From assembly GCA_026421215.1 (NCBI GenBank), contig JAPKBN010000002.1:62001-126000 (forward strand): a stretch of DNA of 64,000 nt, read 5' to 3'. The position numbers and the translations under genes were made by a program. The notes under the pieces are model-generated. The model worked only from the letters and a program-made list of their open reading frames with translations, had not been told where the DNA came from and did not search any database. Positions 9,338 through 19,428 of the stretch are shown here, one piece after another. Source of the stretch: Dehalococcoidia bacterium (GTDB lineage Bacteria > Chloroflexota > Dehalococcoidia > Lucifugimonadales > Lucifugimonadaceae). The first letter of the stretch is position 1, and every line of letters starts with the position of its first letter.

Positions 9338-10951
9338 TTAACGCACTCGATGAACGAGTTTTCCGCCAACGTAAGTTCTAATTACGGAAATGTCACGTAC
9401 GGCCTGCGGATCGATATCCCGTAAGTCTTCGGTCAGCAGGGCCAGATCCGCCAGTTTGCCCGGCTCAAGCGAGCCCTTCAGATGATCTTCGAAGCTGGCG
9501 TACGCGCCGTTGATCGTGTGCATGCGTATCGCCGTGTTCAGCGTGACTGCGTGCTCTATGCCGCAAACGTCGCCATCCTGAGTGGTGCGGGTCATTGCCT
9601 GGGAGATGCCAAGCAACGGTCGATGGTCCGTGACTGGCGCGTCGGAGCCGCCGGCAACTACTACTCCGCGGTCGATTAATGTCCCGGCCGGGAACATCAC
9701 GTCAGCCCGATGCCGACCGTAATTGGCGATGTAACCGTCGCCGAACTCCCAGAAAAACGCAGGCTGCATAGACGGCACGATACCCTGCTCGATTACACGT
9801 TGTTGTAGATCGGGCGGCAGAATACCGCAGTGATCGATCCGATGCCTCAGGCCGCTCCGTGGGAACTCGGCCTGGGCGCGCTTCATTGCATCAAGTGTCT
9901 GTTCGATTGCAGCGTCTCCGACCGCGTGCACCGTGCACTGCCACCCCGCCCTGTGGGCTCGGCCGATCAAGTTGTCTAGGTCTTCCTGCTCCCAGTAGGC
10001 GATTCCGTAGTTTGATGGGTCCGACGTGTACGGCTCACGGGTGGATGAACTCGGCCCGGAGGACGACCCGTCAGTCATTACCTTGAACGCTCCAATGCGT
10101 AGGCGCTCGTCGCCAAATCCGGTGTGCAACCCAGTATCAAGGATCGGCACAAGCGGGTGGTCGAGTGCGTTCACAGTCACGAACGCGTACAGTCGGACAT
10201 TTAATTCGCCGGTTAACACCATTTCCTGCGCCTGTTCCATGTATGAACCGAACAGCCCTCCCGCGTCCTGGACGCTGGTGCATCCGGCGCTGAGGTAAAG
10301 GCGATTGGCTTCGAGCAGGTGCTCACGGAGGTCATCCGTTGGCGGCGGCGGCACATTGCGGAACGGGATGTTGGCACGCTCGTATGCAACGCCGGTCATT
10401 TTGCCCGCCGTATCACGATCGTATCGGCCGCCTTCGGGGTCCGGCGTAGTATCGGTGACGCCCACCTCTTCCATCGCCTTCGTGTTGAAGGCAACGATGT
10501 GGCCGCAGGTCCGTGTGAACAGCACCGGGTTGTTCGGGGCGACGGCGTCGAAGTCGACCCGACCCGGATGTCGTTTCTCAGCCAAGCGGGACTGGTCGTA
10601 GCCGCGGCCGTATATCCACGTTCCCGGGGTCTGCATCTCTGCACGCTCTCGCACGGCCTCGACGAGAGCAGCGATGGAGCCCATACCCGGCGCTTTGCAG
10701 TCGATCTGTCTTTGAACGGCGCCCAGCCCGGAGAAATGGCCGTGGCCCTCGATCATTCCCGGCAGAAGCGATTGACCTGCCAGTGCTACGCGCTCAGTGC
10801 TCGGGCCTGCGGTCGCCAGAATGTCCAGATCTGACCCAACCGCCAGAATGCGGCCGTCCGAAATGGCAACCGCTTCAGCGATGGTGTTGTTGGCATCAAC
10901 CGTGTGGACCGTGCCGCCGGTAAGTATGAGATCAGCGATATCGCCGGGCAT
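9338..10951 (-). CDS. Amidohydrolase, YtcJ-like (Amidohydro_3 type)
   Basis: 'LILTGGTVHTVDANNTIAEAVAISDGRILAVG', 'GMIEGHGHFSGLG', 'HAVGDAAIEQTLDAM', 'GSDAPVTDHRPLLGI'. Confidence 0.88.
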   Translation of the reverse strand: MPGDIADLILTGGTVHTVDANNTIAEAVAISDGRILAVGSDLDILATAGPSTERVALAGQSLLPGMIEGHGHFSGLGAVQRQIDCKAPGMGSIAALVEAVRERAEMQTPGTWIYGRGYDQSRLAEKRHPGRVDFDAVAPNNPVLFTRTCGHIVAFNTKAMEEVGVTDTTPDPEGGRYDRDTAGKMTGVAYERANIPFRNVPPPPTDDLREHLLEANRLYLSAGCTSVQDAGGLFGSYMEQAQEMVLTGELNVRLYAFVTVNALDHPLVPILDTGLHTGFGDERLRIGAFKVMTDGSSSGPSSSTREPYTSDPSNYGIAYWEQEDLDNLIGRAHRAGWQCTVHAVGDAAIEQTLDAMKRAQAEFPRSGLRHRIDHCGILPPDLQQRVIEQGIVPSMQPAFFWEFGDGYIANYGRHRADVMFPAGTLIDRGVVVAGGSDAPVTDHRPLLGISQAMTRTTQDGDVCGIEHAVTLNTAIRMHTINGAYASFEDHLKGSLEPGKLADLALLTEDLRDIDPQAVRDISVIRTYVGGKLVHRVR

Positions 10952-10996
10952 ATATATCGTTCCTCCTAGTTACCGCAGTTACCTGTTCCCGAGATC

Positions 10997-11028
10997 GCCT
11001 CTCCCAGCGGGAGTTGGTGAGGGAGAAG
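10997..11028. repeat. Degenerate dispersed REP-like palindrome, second copy
   Basis: CGCCTCTCCCAGCGGGAGTTGGTGAGGGAGAA; core shared with 7838-7877. Confidence 0.5.
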
Positions 11029-11079
11029 TCCCATGGTGAGATCTCCTCCTGTCAACCGGGGCTTCGACTTTATGGATAT

Positions 11080-12462
11080 TTAAAGCGACGGCGCTTCCCA
11101 GCCGCCGGTTGATGCCTCTATCGAACTTGCTAGTGCCAGGGCCACGTCCTCCCGCCACGGCCGCGCCACGACCTGTACGCCAATTGGAAGGCCTTCGGGT
11201 GAGGTCCCGACGCGCACTACGACCACCGGCCACCCGGTCATGTTGTAAACGAGGGTGTAGCCGCCGACGGTTGTTGCCTGAGCATCCTCGTGCAATGGGG
11301 CAGGGAATCCCGAAACGGGGCAGATGATGGCATCGTACCCGTCCATGAAGGTCAGCATCTCCGTTCGGAAGCGGTCCATTTCATCTTGAACATGTGCCAT
11401 CTCGTCTGCGTCCAGGGCGCCGCCACTTCCGGCGATCCTTTTCTCCAAGATTGGGCCGACCCGGGTTGTGCCATGTAGTTCAAGCAACACACGGGAATAC
11501 GCGCCACCATCCGATGTCCGTGTTTCATCTAATAACTCGGACATCTGGACCATCACCGGGGGGCGGTCATCAGAGACGGTAGCTCCCGAGTCACGAAGGG
11601 CCTCGGAAGCGGTCTTGACCCCTGCCATGACCTCGGGCGTGGGCGTTAGCGTTCCGTTATCGTCGTACGTCGCCACTCGCATTTCTGAGAGGATGACATC
11701 GTTCGGGTCGAGGATCGGCATATCGACGATGTACGGGTCCCGCATGTCGGACCCGGTGATTAACGGGAAGGTCAGAGACAGATCCTCGACCCGGCGTGTG
11801 AGCGGCCCGATAGTTGTAAAGGCGTCTCGGAGTCCACCCGGCGGAACGATGTGACCGGTCCGCGGCACCCTTCCGGATGTGGGTTTGAGTCCGGCGATCC
11901 CGCAGTAGTTCGCGGGGCCTCGAATACTCCCGCCTGTGTCGCTGCCAAGATCGAGAGGCGACCCGCCCGCTGCAACGATAGCCGCCGCCCCGCCGCTGCT
12001 GCCCCCAGGTGTTCGCAACAGGTCATACGGGTTGTTCGTCTGGCCGTAGATCAGGTTGTCGGTGACCCCGCCTACCGTTAGCTCGGGCGTATTGGTCTTC
12101 CCGATTAGGACGCCGCCCGCCGCTCGCAATCGTGCTGTTGGCGGCGAATCGACATCCGGAATGAACTCGGATCGGCCGGTCGTTCCGCCGGTGGAGATGA
12201 TCCCCTCGGTGTCATGTGAGTCCTTCAGCGTGAACGGCACTCCATGTAATGATCCCCGGGTTTCGCCCCGGGCCAGCTCGGTATCACATGCGGCGGCCTC
12301 GGATAACGCTCGCTCTTCGCACAGTTGCACGACGGCGTTCAGGTCAGGATTGACCGCCTTGATGCGTTCAAGGTTTGCCGTAACGACCTCAACCGATGAC
12401 ACTTGGCGTGAGCGGATCATCTCGGCGATTTCGGTAGCGGATGCGCTGAGCAGGCTGTCCAT
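11080..12462 (-). CDS. Amidase (amidase signature family)
   Basis: 'GVPFTLKDSHDTEG', 'GGSSGGAAAIVAAGGSPLDLGSDTGGSIRGPANYCGIAGLKPTSGRVP' signature. Confidence 0.93.
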   Translation of the reverse strand: MDSLLSASATEIAEMIRSRQVSSVEVVTANLERIKAVNPDLNAVVQLCEERALSEAAACDTELARGETRGSLHGVPFTLKDSHDTEGIISTGGTTGRSEFIPDVDSPPTARLRAAGGVLIGKTNTPELTVGGVTDNLIYGQTNNPYDLLRTPGGSSGGAAAIVAAGGSPLDLGSDTGGSIRGPANYCGIAGLKPTSGRVPRTGHIVPPGGLRDAFTTIGPLTRRVEDLSLTFPLITGSDMRDPYIVDMPILDPNDVILSEMRVATYDDNGTLTPTPEVMAGVKTASEALRDSGATVSDDRPPVMVQMSELLDETRTSDGGAYSRVLLELHGTTRVGPILEKRIAGSGGALDADEMAHVQDEMDRFRTEMLTFMDGYDAIICPVSGFPAPLHEDAQATTVGGYTLVYNMTGWPVVVVRVGTSPEGLPIGVQVVARPWREDVALALASSIEASTGGWEAPSL

Positions 12463-12508
12463 GTGAAGGTCCTTTTTTATTTTCTGGAGAAGGGTTCGCG
12501 GAGAACGC

Positions 12509-13891
12509 CTAAAGAACTGGTGGTTCCCAGCCCCCAGTAGCTTCCTCGATCACGGCCGCCAAGGCCAGAGCGACGTCCTCCCGCCACGGCTGCGCAACGA
12601 TTTGGACGCCAACAGGCATTCCATTGGGCGATGTCCCACCACGTACCACGGCTCCCGGGAGACCGCTTAGGTTGTGTGCGGCGGTATAGGTATATCGAAG
12701 CCCCTCGGCGTCCTCATGAGTCGGCGCAGACTGTCCGGCGACCGGGCAGATGACGGCATCGTAGTCCTTCATGAAACCAAGTAGCTCGCTCCGCACGGCA
12801 TCCACTTCGTGCATCAACGCTGCATACTCCTCCACGGAGGGTCCATTTTCTGTGGGCCCGTTTGCGCGATCGATCAAGAATCGCGAAGGCTGTGCCGTGC
12901 CGGATTCCGATAGAAGCTTGCGCGACAGGTAACCGCCATCGGACCCAAACGACCGGTACGCGATCTCGGCGGCGCGTGCGATGGCCCCCGGCCGACGGCC
13001 TTCCACCGTGGCTCCGGCACTCGCTACCGTCATGGCCGCGGAGGTGACAATCTCCTGGATTTCAGAGGTCGGTGTTTCGAGAGTATTGTCGGTGAAGAAC
13101 GCCACACGCAACCCGGCGATGTTCACCTCGTCAGGACTGCGGATCGGTACCGGCTCTATAAATGGATCAACCCAGTCAGGCCCAGAAATAATTGGCAACG
13201 CCAGCTTGAGGTCTTCGACCCGCCGGGCGAGCGGACCGATTGTGCCAAAGCGATCCAACGGTCCTCCCCAAGGGAAGGCGTGGCCGGTACGCGGGACACG
13301 ACCTGCAGAGGTCTTGAGCCCGGCGATGCCGCAGTAGTGGGCAGGCACCCGAACGCTGCCGCCGAGGTCTGAGCCAAGTTCAAGAAAAGCGCCACATGCA
13401 GCGACGATCGCTGCCGCGCCACCGCTGCTGCCGCCCGGCGTGCGCGTCACGTCGTACGGGTTGTTGGTCTTGCCGTACACCAGATTCTCGGTGATGAAAG
13501 ACATCGTGAACTCCGGCGTGTTGGTCTTGCCAAGCACCACCGCGCCTGCGGCTCGAAGCCGTGCGACCGGCGGCGAATCGGCCTCAGGTATCTTTCCTGC
13601 CCTTCCGGTCGTGCCACCGGTGGTGACGATGCCTTCGGTGTCGTGCGAGTCTTTCAACGTAATTGGAACGCCGTGCAACGGACCTTTCGACTCACCACGC
13701 GCCGTTTCGGCGTCTCGGGCCCGCGCCTCATCCAGCGCCCGGTCGTGGGCCAGTACAACGACCGCGTTTAGCTTTGGATTCACCTCGTTGATGCGCTCAA
13801 GCGCGGCTCGGGTTATTTCCTCAGAAGAAACCTCCCGGTCACGAATGGCCCAGGAGATTTGTGTTGCTGACCGGCTCAATAGCTCGTGCAT
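12509..13891 (-). CDS. Amidase (amidase signature family), tandem paralog
   Basis: Same signature as neighbour; start set at MHELLSRSATQISW inside longer ORF to 13996. Confidence 0.92.
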   Translation of the reverse strand: MHELLSRSATQISWAIRDREVSSEEITRAALERINEVNPKLNAVVVLAHDRALDEARARDAETARGESKGPLHGVPITLKDSHDTEGIVTTGGTTGRAGKIPEADSPPVARLRAAGAVVLGKTNTPEFTMSFITENLVYGKTNNPYDVTRTPGGSSGGAAAIVAACGAFLELGSDLGGSVRVPAHYCGIAGLKTSAGRVPRTGHAFPWGGPLDRFGTIGPLARRVEDLKLALPIISGPDWVDPFIEPVPIRSPDEVNIAGLRVAFFTDNTLETPTSEIQEIVTSAAMTVASAGATVEGRRPGAIARAAEIAYRSFGSDGGYLSRKLLSESGTAQPSRFLIDRANGPTENGPSVEEYAALMHEVDAVRSELLGFMKDYDAVICPVAGQSAPTHEDAEGLRYTYTAAHNLSGLPGAVVRGGTSPNGMPVGVQIVAQPWREDVALALAAVIEEATGGWEPPVL

Positions 13892-14033
13892 CTGCAATCC
13901 CTGCGTTGGAACACGTCGTTTATCTACGAGCGCTACTTTACGCCCAACCTGCGTACGTAATCCGACCGATACAATGCCGTTTGATAGCGAACCCACTGGC
14001 CAACCGACGATTCACCGGATTTAGAAAGATCAC

Positions 14034-14510
14034 ATGGACGCTGAACTCGTAATAATGCGCATCCTCCACATTGTCCCGGGAGTCGTGTGGGTAGGTAGCG
14101 CCTTTTTTGCCGCATTCATCCTGAATCCCCGACTGAGGGCCCTTGGTCCCGATCTTGAGACGCAAGTCACCGCCTCGATCAACAAGGTCTGGGGCCCGGT
14201 CGTACATGGCTCGGCGGCGATAACGATCATCGTCGGATTCCTGCTGATCTCTTCAACGCCGGGCCGGGAATTTGGTGATCTATTCAGCAGTCACTGGGGG
14301 TGGGCGATCGGTATCGGCATGATCGCTGCATTCGTGGCCCTTCTATTCGGAGGGTTTGCCGGATTCAGTCAGTCGAAAGCGCGGAGGATCGACGCGTCGG
14401 ACACCGTAGGGTTGGCGTCGCTGGCCATGCAGACGGGCGTTTTCGAGAAGCTGCACGCGGCGATGGCGCTCGGTGCAGTGGCGGCGATGGCCGCGGCCCG
14501 GTGGGTTTAA
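14034..14510 (+). CDS. Integral membrane protein, about 4 TM segments
   Basis: Several hydrophobic segments; 'RILHIVPGVVWVGSAFF' CopD/DUF2269-like start. Confidence 0.6.
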   Translation: MDAELVIMRILHIVPGVVWVGSAFFAAFILNPRLRALGPDLETQVTASINKVWGPVVHGSAAITIIVGFLLISSTPGREFGDLFSSHWGWAIGIGMIAAFVALLFGGFAGFSQSKARRIDASDTVGLASLAMQTGVFEKLHAAMALGAVAAMAAARWV

Positions 14511-14547
14511 AAACGGGTGTTGCCGAGGGTAATTAGGGGAGAACCAT

Positions 14548-15369
14548 ATGACCGGAATCTGGCCGGGCACTACCCGGTGCGTTGCGATGCTCACGTTCGA
14601 TATGGACGGTCAGTCCGCAACGCTTAATCGCAACCCGGATCTTGAGGGCCAGCCGAGTATTATGTCGATGGGTGAGTTCGGGCCAAACGTGGCCGTTCCT
14701 CGAATCCTGAACCTGCTCGACGATTTGGAAATCAAGGCCACATTCTTTATCCCTGGCTGGATAGCGGAGCGACACGAAGACACGGTGCGCGATGTGGCGA
14801 ATCGCGGCCACGAGATTGCTCACCACGGATACCGGCATGAGCCGCCGGCGACGCTGTCCGGAGACGGCGAAGAGGGCGAAGTTCTCGATCACGGATCGGA
14901 GATCTTGACACGTATCACCGGCCAACATCCGCTCGGCTATCGCTCGCCGTCGTGGGAGCTCAGTGCCAACTCACTGGACTTGTTGAAAGAGCGCGGCTTC
15001 GTTTATGACTCAAGCCTTATGGGAAACGACATTCCGTACTTCGTCGACGCCGAGGCCGGGCGGATGGTCGAACTGCCTGTCCACTGGTCGCTCGACGATG
15101 CGCCGTTCTACAACTACTCACCGGTAGCCGGACGGACGGCCCCGATGTCGACCCCTCCTGCCGTGCTGGAGGCCTGGAAGTGGGAGTTCGACGGAGCTCT
15201 GCGACTCAACCGCTCGTTCATGCTGACCATGCACCCGCACATTTCAGGCCGACTGTCCCGACTGGTAGCGCTGGAGAAGTTGGTTGAGCACATGCGCTCC
15301 CACCCTGGAGTCGAGTTCATGCGCTGCATAGACGTGGCGCAACGCTGGACGGATGAAGGGGTGCAGTAG
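14548..15369 (+). CDS. Polysaccharide deacetylase-fold hydrolase (NodB-like; possibly imidase/PuuE-type)
   Basis: 'AMLTFDMDGQ', 'KATFFIPGWIAERH', 'GHEIAHHGYRHE', 'GYRSPSWELS'. Confidence 0.82.
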   Translation: MTGIWPGTTRCVAMLTFDMDGQSATLNRNPDLEGQPSIMSMGEFGPNVAVPRILNLLDDLEIKATFFIPGWIAERHEDTVRDVANRGHEIAHHGYRHEPPATLSGDGEEGEVLDHGSEILTRITGQHPLGYRSPSWELSANSLDLLKERGFVYDSSLMGNDIPYFVDAEAGRMVELPVHWSLDDAPFYNYSPVAGRTAPMSTPPAVLEAWKWEFDGALRLNRSFMLTMHPHISGRLSRLVALEKLVEHMRSHPGVEFMRCIDVAQRWTDEGVQ

Positions 15370-15454
15370 CCGGGCGCTTCGAAAGGGATTCCGATTACAT
15401 CGAAATCCTATTAAATCGGGAATTGGAATTCTGGAACCCTGTTTAACTCATCGC

Positions 15455-17452
15455 TCATTGAGGCCTGCCTTCGATCGCCACCGGTTCGATATCGTCTGCC
15501 GGTTCAAAACCCAGGATTCGGCCGTAAAAATAAAGTTCTGCCTCAAGGCTCCTTATGGCATTTTCTGCCTTTCGGAAGCCGTGTTGCTCTCCCTCGAACT
15601 CCAGTAGCGCGAATGGGACGCCGTTCTGGCGCAGCGCGTCTGCCATCATTCGCGCCTGTTCCGGTGGAACGACCTTGTCTTCGAGTCCCTGCAACAGGAT
15701 CAGGGGTGCCGAAAGTCCATCGACGTGCTTGATAGCCGACCGTTCGTCGTAAACGGCCTTGCCCTCCGGGTATGGAGCGATCAACCCATCCAGGTAACGA
15801 GACTCAAACTTATGCGTTTCCTCGGCCAGCGCCGTGAGATCGGCAACGCCGTAGTAACTGGCGCCCGCTGCGAACACGTCGTGGAACGCCAGCGCTACGA
15901 GCGTCGTGTACCCGCCCGCGCTGCCGCCGCGGATCGCCATACGGTCTGAATCGACCAGGCCCCGGTCCGCTAGGTGGCGGGCCGCCGCTATGCAGTCCTC
16001 GGCATCGTAAAGACCCCATGTTCCCTGTAGAGCGTCGCGGTAGGCGCGCCCGTAGCCGGAACTGCCCCGGTAGTTCACATCGACCACGCTGACGCCCCGG
16101 CTCGTCCAGAACTGGACGCCCATGCTCAGCGACCCATCGGTTTGCGAGGTAGGCCCGCCGTGGCTCATCACGATAAGCGGCGGCTTCTCTTCCGGCGACC
16201 CGGCAAAATCGCGGTTTTTAGGTGGATACCAGATGGCATGCGATGTCTGGCCATCGCTTACGGAAAACGAGATAGGTTCTGCATCCGATAGGTAGCCCGG
16301 GTCAACCGACGCCGTGCTCCCGCGCTTCAAAATCTTAGATGTGCCGTTCGAGATACTTATGGAGACAACAGCTACGCCGGCGCGAGAAGATGCGCCCAAC
16401 CCCACGACATGCGGCCCATCGGCCGTATCGTGAATTGCCACGTTCCCGTATGAGGCGCCGAGGGATGTAAATGGAATGTCTATCGGCGTCACCCCTCGAC
16501 CGTCCGGATAAACAACGCCCATCCCTGCAATAGCGTCCTTGCTCCATGTCGCAATCAATCGACCATCGCTCAGGAAGCCATATGTCGATCCACCGAGTCC
16601 CCACATGGGATGACCGAACTCGGCCTCCACGGGTGCAAGTGGTAACGCTCCACCATCACTGCCGAGCACGTAGAGGTTCCACCAGCCTGATTCGTCCGAA
16701 ACGAAGTACAACCGACTATCTGGCCCCCACTCAGGCTGATAGATGGATACACCGTCACACCCCGCCATCACACGAACGTTTGAAACCTCGCCCAGGTCAT
16801 CAAGATCGGCGACCTCCAGAAACGATGTGTCCCAGGGCATATTCGGGTGATCCCAGGCCAACCAACAGATCGACCGGTCATCCGTGCTGAGCCTCGGTGC
16901 CGCATAAAAGTCGCGTCCGGTCGCAACAACGGCCTGTTCGCCTGTTCCATCCAGTAATAGACGAACGATCTCATTAACCGCCTCACCGCCGTCTTTCGGA
17001 TGACTCTCCCGCACGCAGTACATTGCGGTGCCATCCACAGTGACGCGCCCATCGGAGAAGCGCACCCGTGAAGCGGTCTCAGGGGTAAGTGGCTCGGGAG
17101 CCCCGGCTGCGACCTGGCCATATATCCGCTGATCCTGAAAATTGGAGAAGTAGACGATGCCATCATTCACGAGATAGGCGCCGCCGCCGTATTCGTGCAC
17201 CGTGGTCCGGACGTTGAAGCCGTCGGGCGTGATGTCTTCGATCGTTCCATCTGTCCGTCTTACCACCAGCACACTGCGACCGCCCTCAAGCGGCCGTCCT
17301 TCCAGCCAGTACACATCGTCGCCATCGACAGAGACGGAGCTGAGTCGTACCCCGGCCGCCGACACGTTTTCGGCGGTGATGGGCGATTCCCAGGATCCGT
17401 AAGGAGATCTGATCTTTTCTAGGGTTTCTGGCATCCGGGTCGATTCCTTCAT
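15455..17452 (-). CDS. S9 family peptidase (prolyl oligopeptidase/acylaminoacyl peptidase-like)
   Basis: C-terminal hydrolase 'MAIRGGSAGGYTTLVAL', 'ILLQGLEDKVVPPEQA', 'EGEQHGF'; N-terminal propeller-like. Confidence 0.9.
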   Translation of the reverse strand: MKESTRMPETLEKIRSPYGSWESPITAENVSAAGVRLSSVSVDGDDVYWLEGRPLEGGRSVLVVRRTDGTIEDITPDGFNVRTTVHEYGGGAYLVNDGIVYFSNFQDQRIYGQVAAGAPEPLTPETASRVRFSDGRVTVDGTAMYCVRESHPKDGGEAVNEIVRLLLDGTGEQAVVATGRDFYAAPRLSTDDRSICWLAWDHPNMPWDTSFLEVADLDDLGEVSNVRVMAGCDGVSIYQPEWGPDSRLYFVSDESGWWNLYVLGSDGGALPLAPVEAEFGHPMWGLGGSTYGFLSDGRLIATWSKDAIAGMGVVYPDGRGVTPIDIPFTSLGASYGNVAIHDTADGPHVVGLGASSRAGVAVVSISISNGTSKILKRGSTASVDPGYLSDAEPISFSVSDGQTSHAIWYPPKNRDFAGSPEEKPPLIVMSHGGPTSQTDGSLSMGVQFWTSRGVSVVDVNYRGSSGYGRAYRDALQGTWGLYDAEDCIAAARHLADRGLVDSDRMAIRGGSAGGYTTLVALAFHDVFAAGASYYGVADLTALAEETHKFESRYLDGLIAPYPEGKAVYDERSAIKHVDGLSAPLILLQGLEDKVVPPEQARMMADALRQNGVPFALLEFEGEQHGFRKAENAIRSLEAELYFYGRILGFEPADDIEPVAIEGRPQ

Positions 17453-17701
17453 GAGGGCTACTGTTCATTTCGTCCCGATTCCACTCAGGTCGCGGCGCTG
17501 AAGTATATTTGCCGTTCCATGCCGCATACAGGAGTCGAAGAAAAAACGCCGTGGCGTAACGTACCCGCCGCGGTCAAAGTGGAAACGGCGCGCCTTTCAG
17601 CGCGCGCAATTCAAAGTGACGCTCATGTAGGTGGCCGACCGGTTTAGACTGCCGGAACTGACGTGGGTTAACGAAATCGAGACGTAACAGGGGAGTGCTA
17701 A

Positions 17702-18487
17702 ATGCGAACCAATCCGATGAAAGAAGGCTTGGCCAAAGGTGAAGCGCAGATCGGCTCGTGGGTCAACATGGTCCGCAACCCGGCCATCCTCCAGTTAATG
17801 AAATCTGCCGGCATGGATTTCGCAAGGGTGGACATCGAACACTCGACTCCATCTATGGAGACGATCGGCAATTTTGCTCTTCTCTCCCGTGCACTTGGCT
17901 TCCCGATCACGGTGCGACCTCCGGAAGGCAACCGTGAGTGGATCACACGGCTGCTCGACGCCGGCGTTTGGTGTCTACATATCCCGCAAGTGGACACCCC
18001 GGAGATCGCCGAGGAGGTCGCCAACGCATCGCACTACGCGCCCGACGGTCTGCGCGGGATGGCCGGATTTGGCCCCGGAACCGACTACGAGCACGGCCCA
18101 CTTGGAGAGACCCAGAACTTCATCAACCAGCAGATACACGTGACGATCATGTTCGAGTCGCAACAGTCGTTTGATCACCTTGACGAGATCATGAGCGTCC
18201 CGGGTATCGACGCCGTGACGCTTGGCCCGTCAGACCTTGCGCAGGAGCTGGGTGTGTTTGCCACGCCTGACCAGGCGAAGGTGATCGACGAGTACCGAAC
18301 ACGCTTGATTGAGGGCGCTGTGAAGCACGGCAAACAGGTGTCGATGCTTGTGAGCTCCATCGAGCAGGGTGAACAATGGATCAAGGCCGGGGCCAAGATC
18401 ATCTGTTACTCAAGCGAAGTGGAGATGCTGAGTAGAGGAATGGCCGAGGGAGCGGAAAGACTCCACGCAGCGTCCGGATCTAAATAA
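17702..18487 (+). CDS. HpcH/HpaI aldolase/citrate lyase family protein (third, more divergent copy)
   Basis: 'FARVDIEHSTPSMETI', 'CLHIPQVDTPEIAEEV', 'DAVTLGPSDLAQELGV'. Confidence 0.85.
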   Translation: MRTNPMKEGLAKGEAQIGSWVNMVRNPAILQLMKSAGMDFARVDIEHSTPSMETIGNFALLSRALGFPITVRPPEGNREWITRLLDAGVWCLHIPQVDTPEIAEEVANASHYAPDGLRGMAGFGPGTDYEHGPLGETQNFINQQIHVTIMFESQQSFDHLDEIMSVPGIDAVTLGPSDLAQELGVFATPDQAKVIDEYRTRLIEGAVKHGKQVSMLVSSIEQGEQWIKAGAKIICYSSEVEMLSRGMAEGAERLHAASGSK

Positions 18488-18511
18488 GCCCACACACCAG
18501 GCGAGCCTGAG

Positions 18512-19396
18512 TCAGCCGGCGGATTGTTCCGTCTGCTGGCTGGCGTTGTCCATTACCGACCGGTTCAACGCCTTAACCGCCTCGTTCGCAAATCCTTTCG
18601 GGCTGATCGTAGTCAGACCGCCATCGAGCGGAGTTAGCGAAACCCAGCTATTTCGCATCGCCCACACGTCCGTGTCGGGGTCGCTCTGCGATGCTGCATT
18701 TAGAGCGGATGGTGGGCGTTTGATCCAGTATATGGTTCGGACACCGCGGACCTCGGTCTCGACCTCATCCGATGCGCCAGGCGTGCGCTTGCTTGGCGCG
18801 GCGACCATCGCTCCCTTATATGGTCCGTCGCTAACCTTCGGGAAGTTGACATTTACGAACGGCTTTGGTTCGTCCAGTCCCAATGTGGCGACATGGTCGA
18901 GCATCGATTTCGCCAGATCGTGCACCGCCGCGCCTATCACCGGGTCATCGGCGTCGGCTAAGAGAGCCACTGAAATCGCAGCGGTGGCGACGCCGTTCAG
19001 GTACCCCTGCAATGCAGCTCCGATCGTGCCGGATACCGTCAGGTCTGCACCAACGTTATTGCCGGGGTTCATCCCACAGAGCACGAGATCGACAGGCTCT
19101 GTGGACAACTGCTTAAGCCCGAGTATCACCGCATCACCCGGAGTTCCCTCAACGCCCCATGCCTCCACGCCAGAGACAGGCGAATTTATCAATTTCGCCC
19201 GTAGCGGATCGTTGAGGGTTAGTCCCGCGCCAACCCCGCTGCGGTCACGGTCGGGCGCTGAGACGATGACGTCGCCGAGGTCCTTGATCGCTTCAACCAT
19301 CGCCCAGAGCGCCGGGTTGAACGCGCCGTCATCGTTAGAGATCAGAATTCGCAATGCGTTGTTTACCTGCCGGAACCGAAAGTATCGGCATTCCAA
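18512..19396 (-). CDS. surE: 5'/3'-nucleotidase SurE
   Basis: 'RILISNDDGAFNPALWAM', 'VSAPDRDRSGVG', 'VLCGMNPGNNVGADLTVSGTIGAALQG'; exact start uncertain. Confidence 0.9.
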   Translation of the reverse strand: MECRYFRFRQVNNALRILISNDDGAFNPALWAMVEAIKDLGDVIVSAPDRDRSGVGAGLTLNDPLRAKLINSPVSGVEAWGVEGTPGDAVILGLKQLSTEPVDLVLCGMNPGNNVGADLTVSGTIGAALQGYLNGVATAAISVALLADADDPVIGAAVHDLAKSMLDHVATLGLDEPKPFVNVNFPKVSDGPYKGAMVAAPSKRTPGASDEVETEVRGVRTIYWIKRPPSALNAASQSDPDTDVWAMRNSWVSLTPLDGGLTTISPKGFANEAVKALNRSVMDNASQQTEQSAG

Positions 19397-19428
19397 GTTG
19401 TTTGTTGATGTAGTTCAAAACGCGTGAC

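Noticed and set aside
18546-19427. 293-aa + strand ORF antisense to surE
   Set aside because: Mirror ORF from high-GC codon bias; Ser/Arg/Pro-rich with no family resemblance
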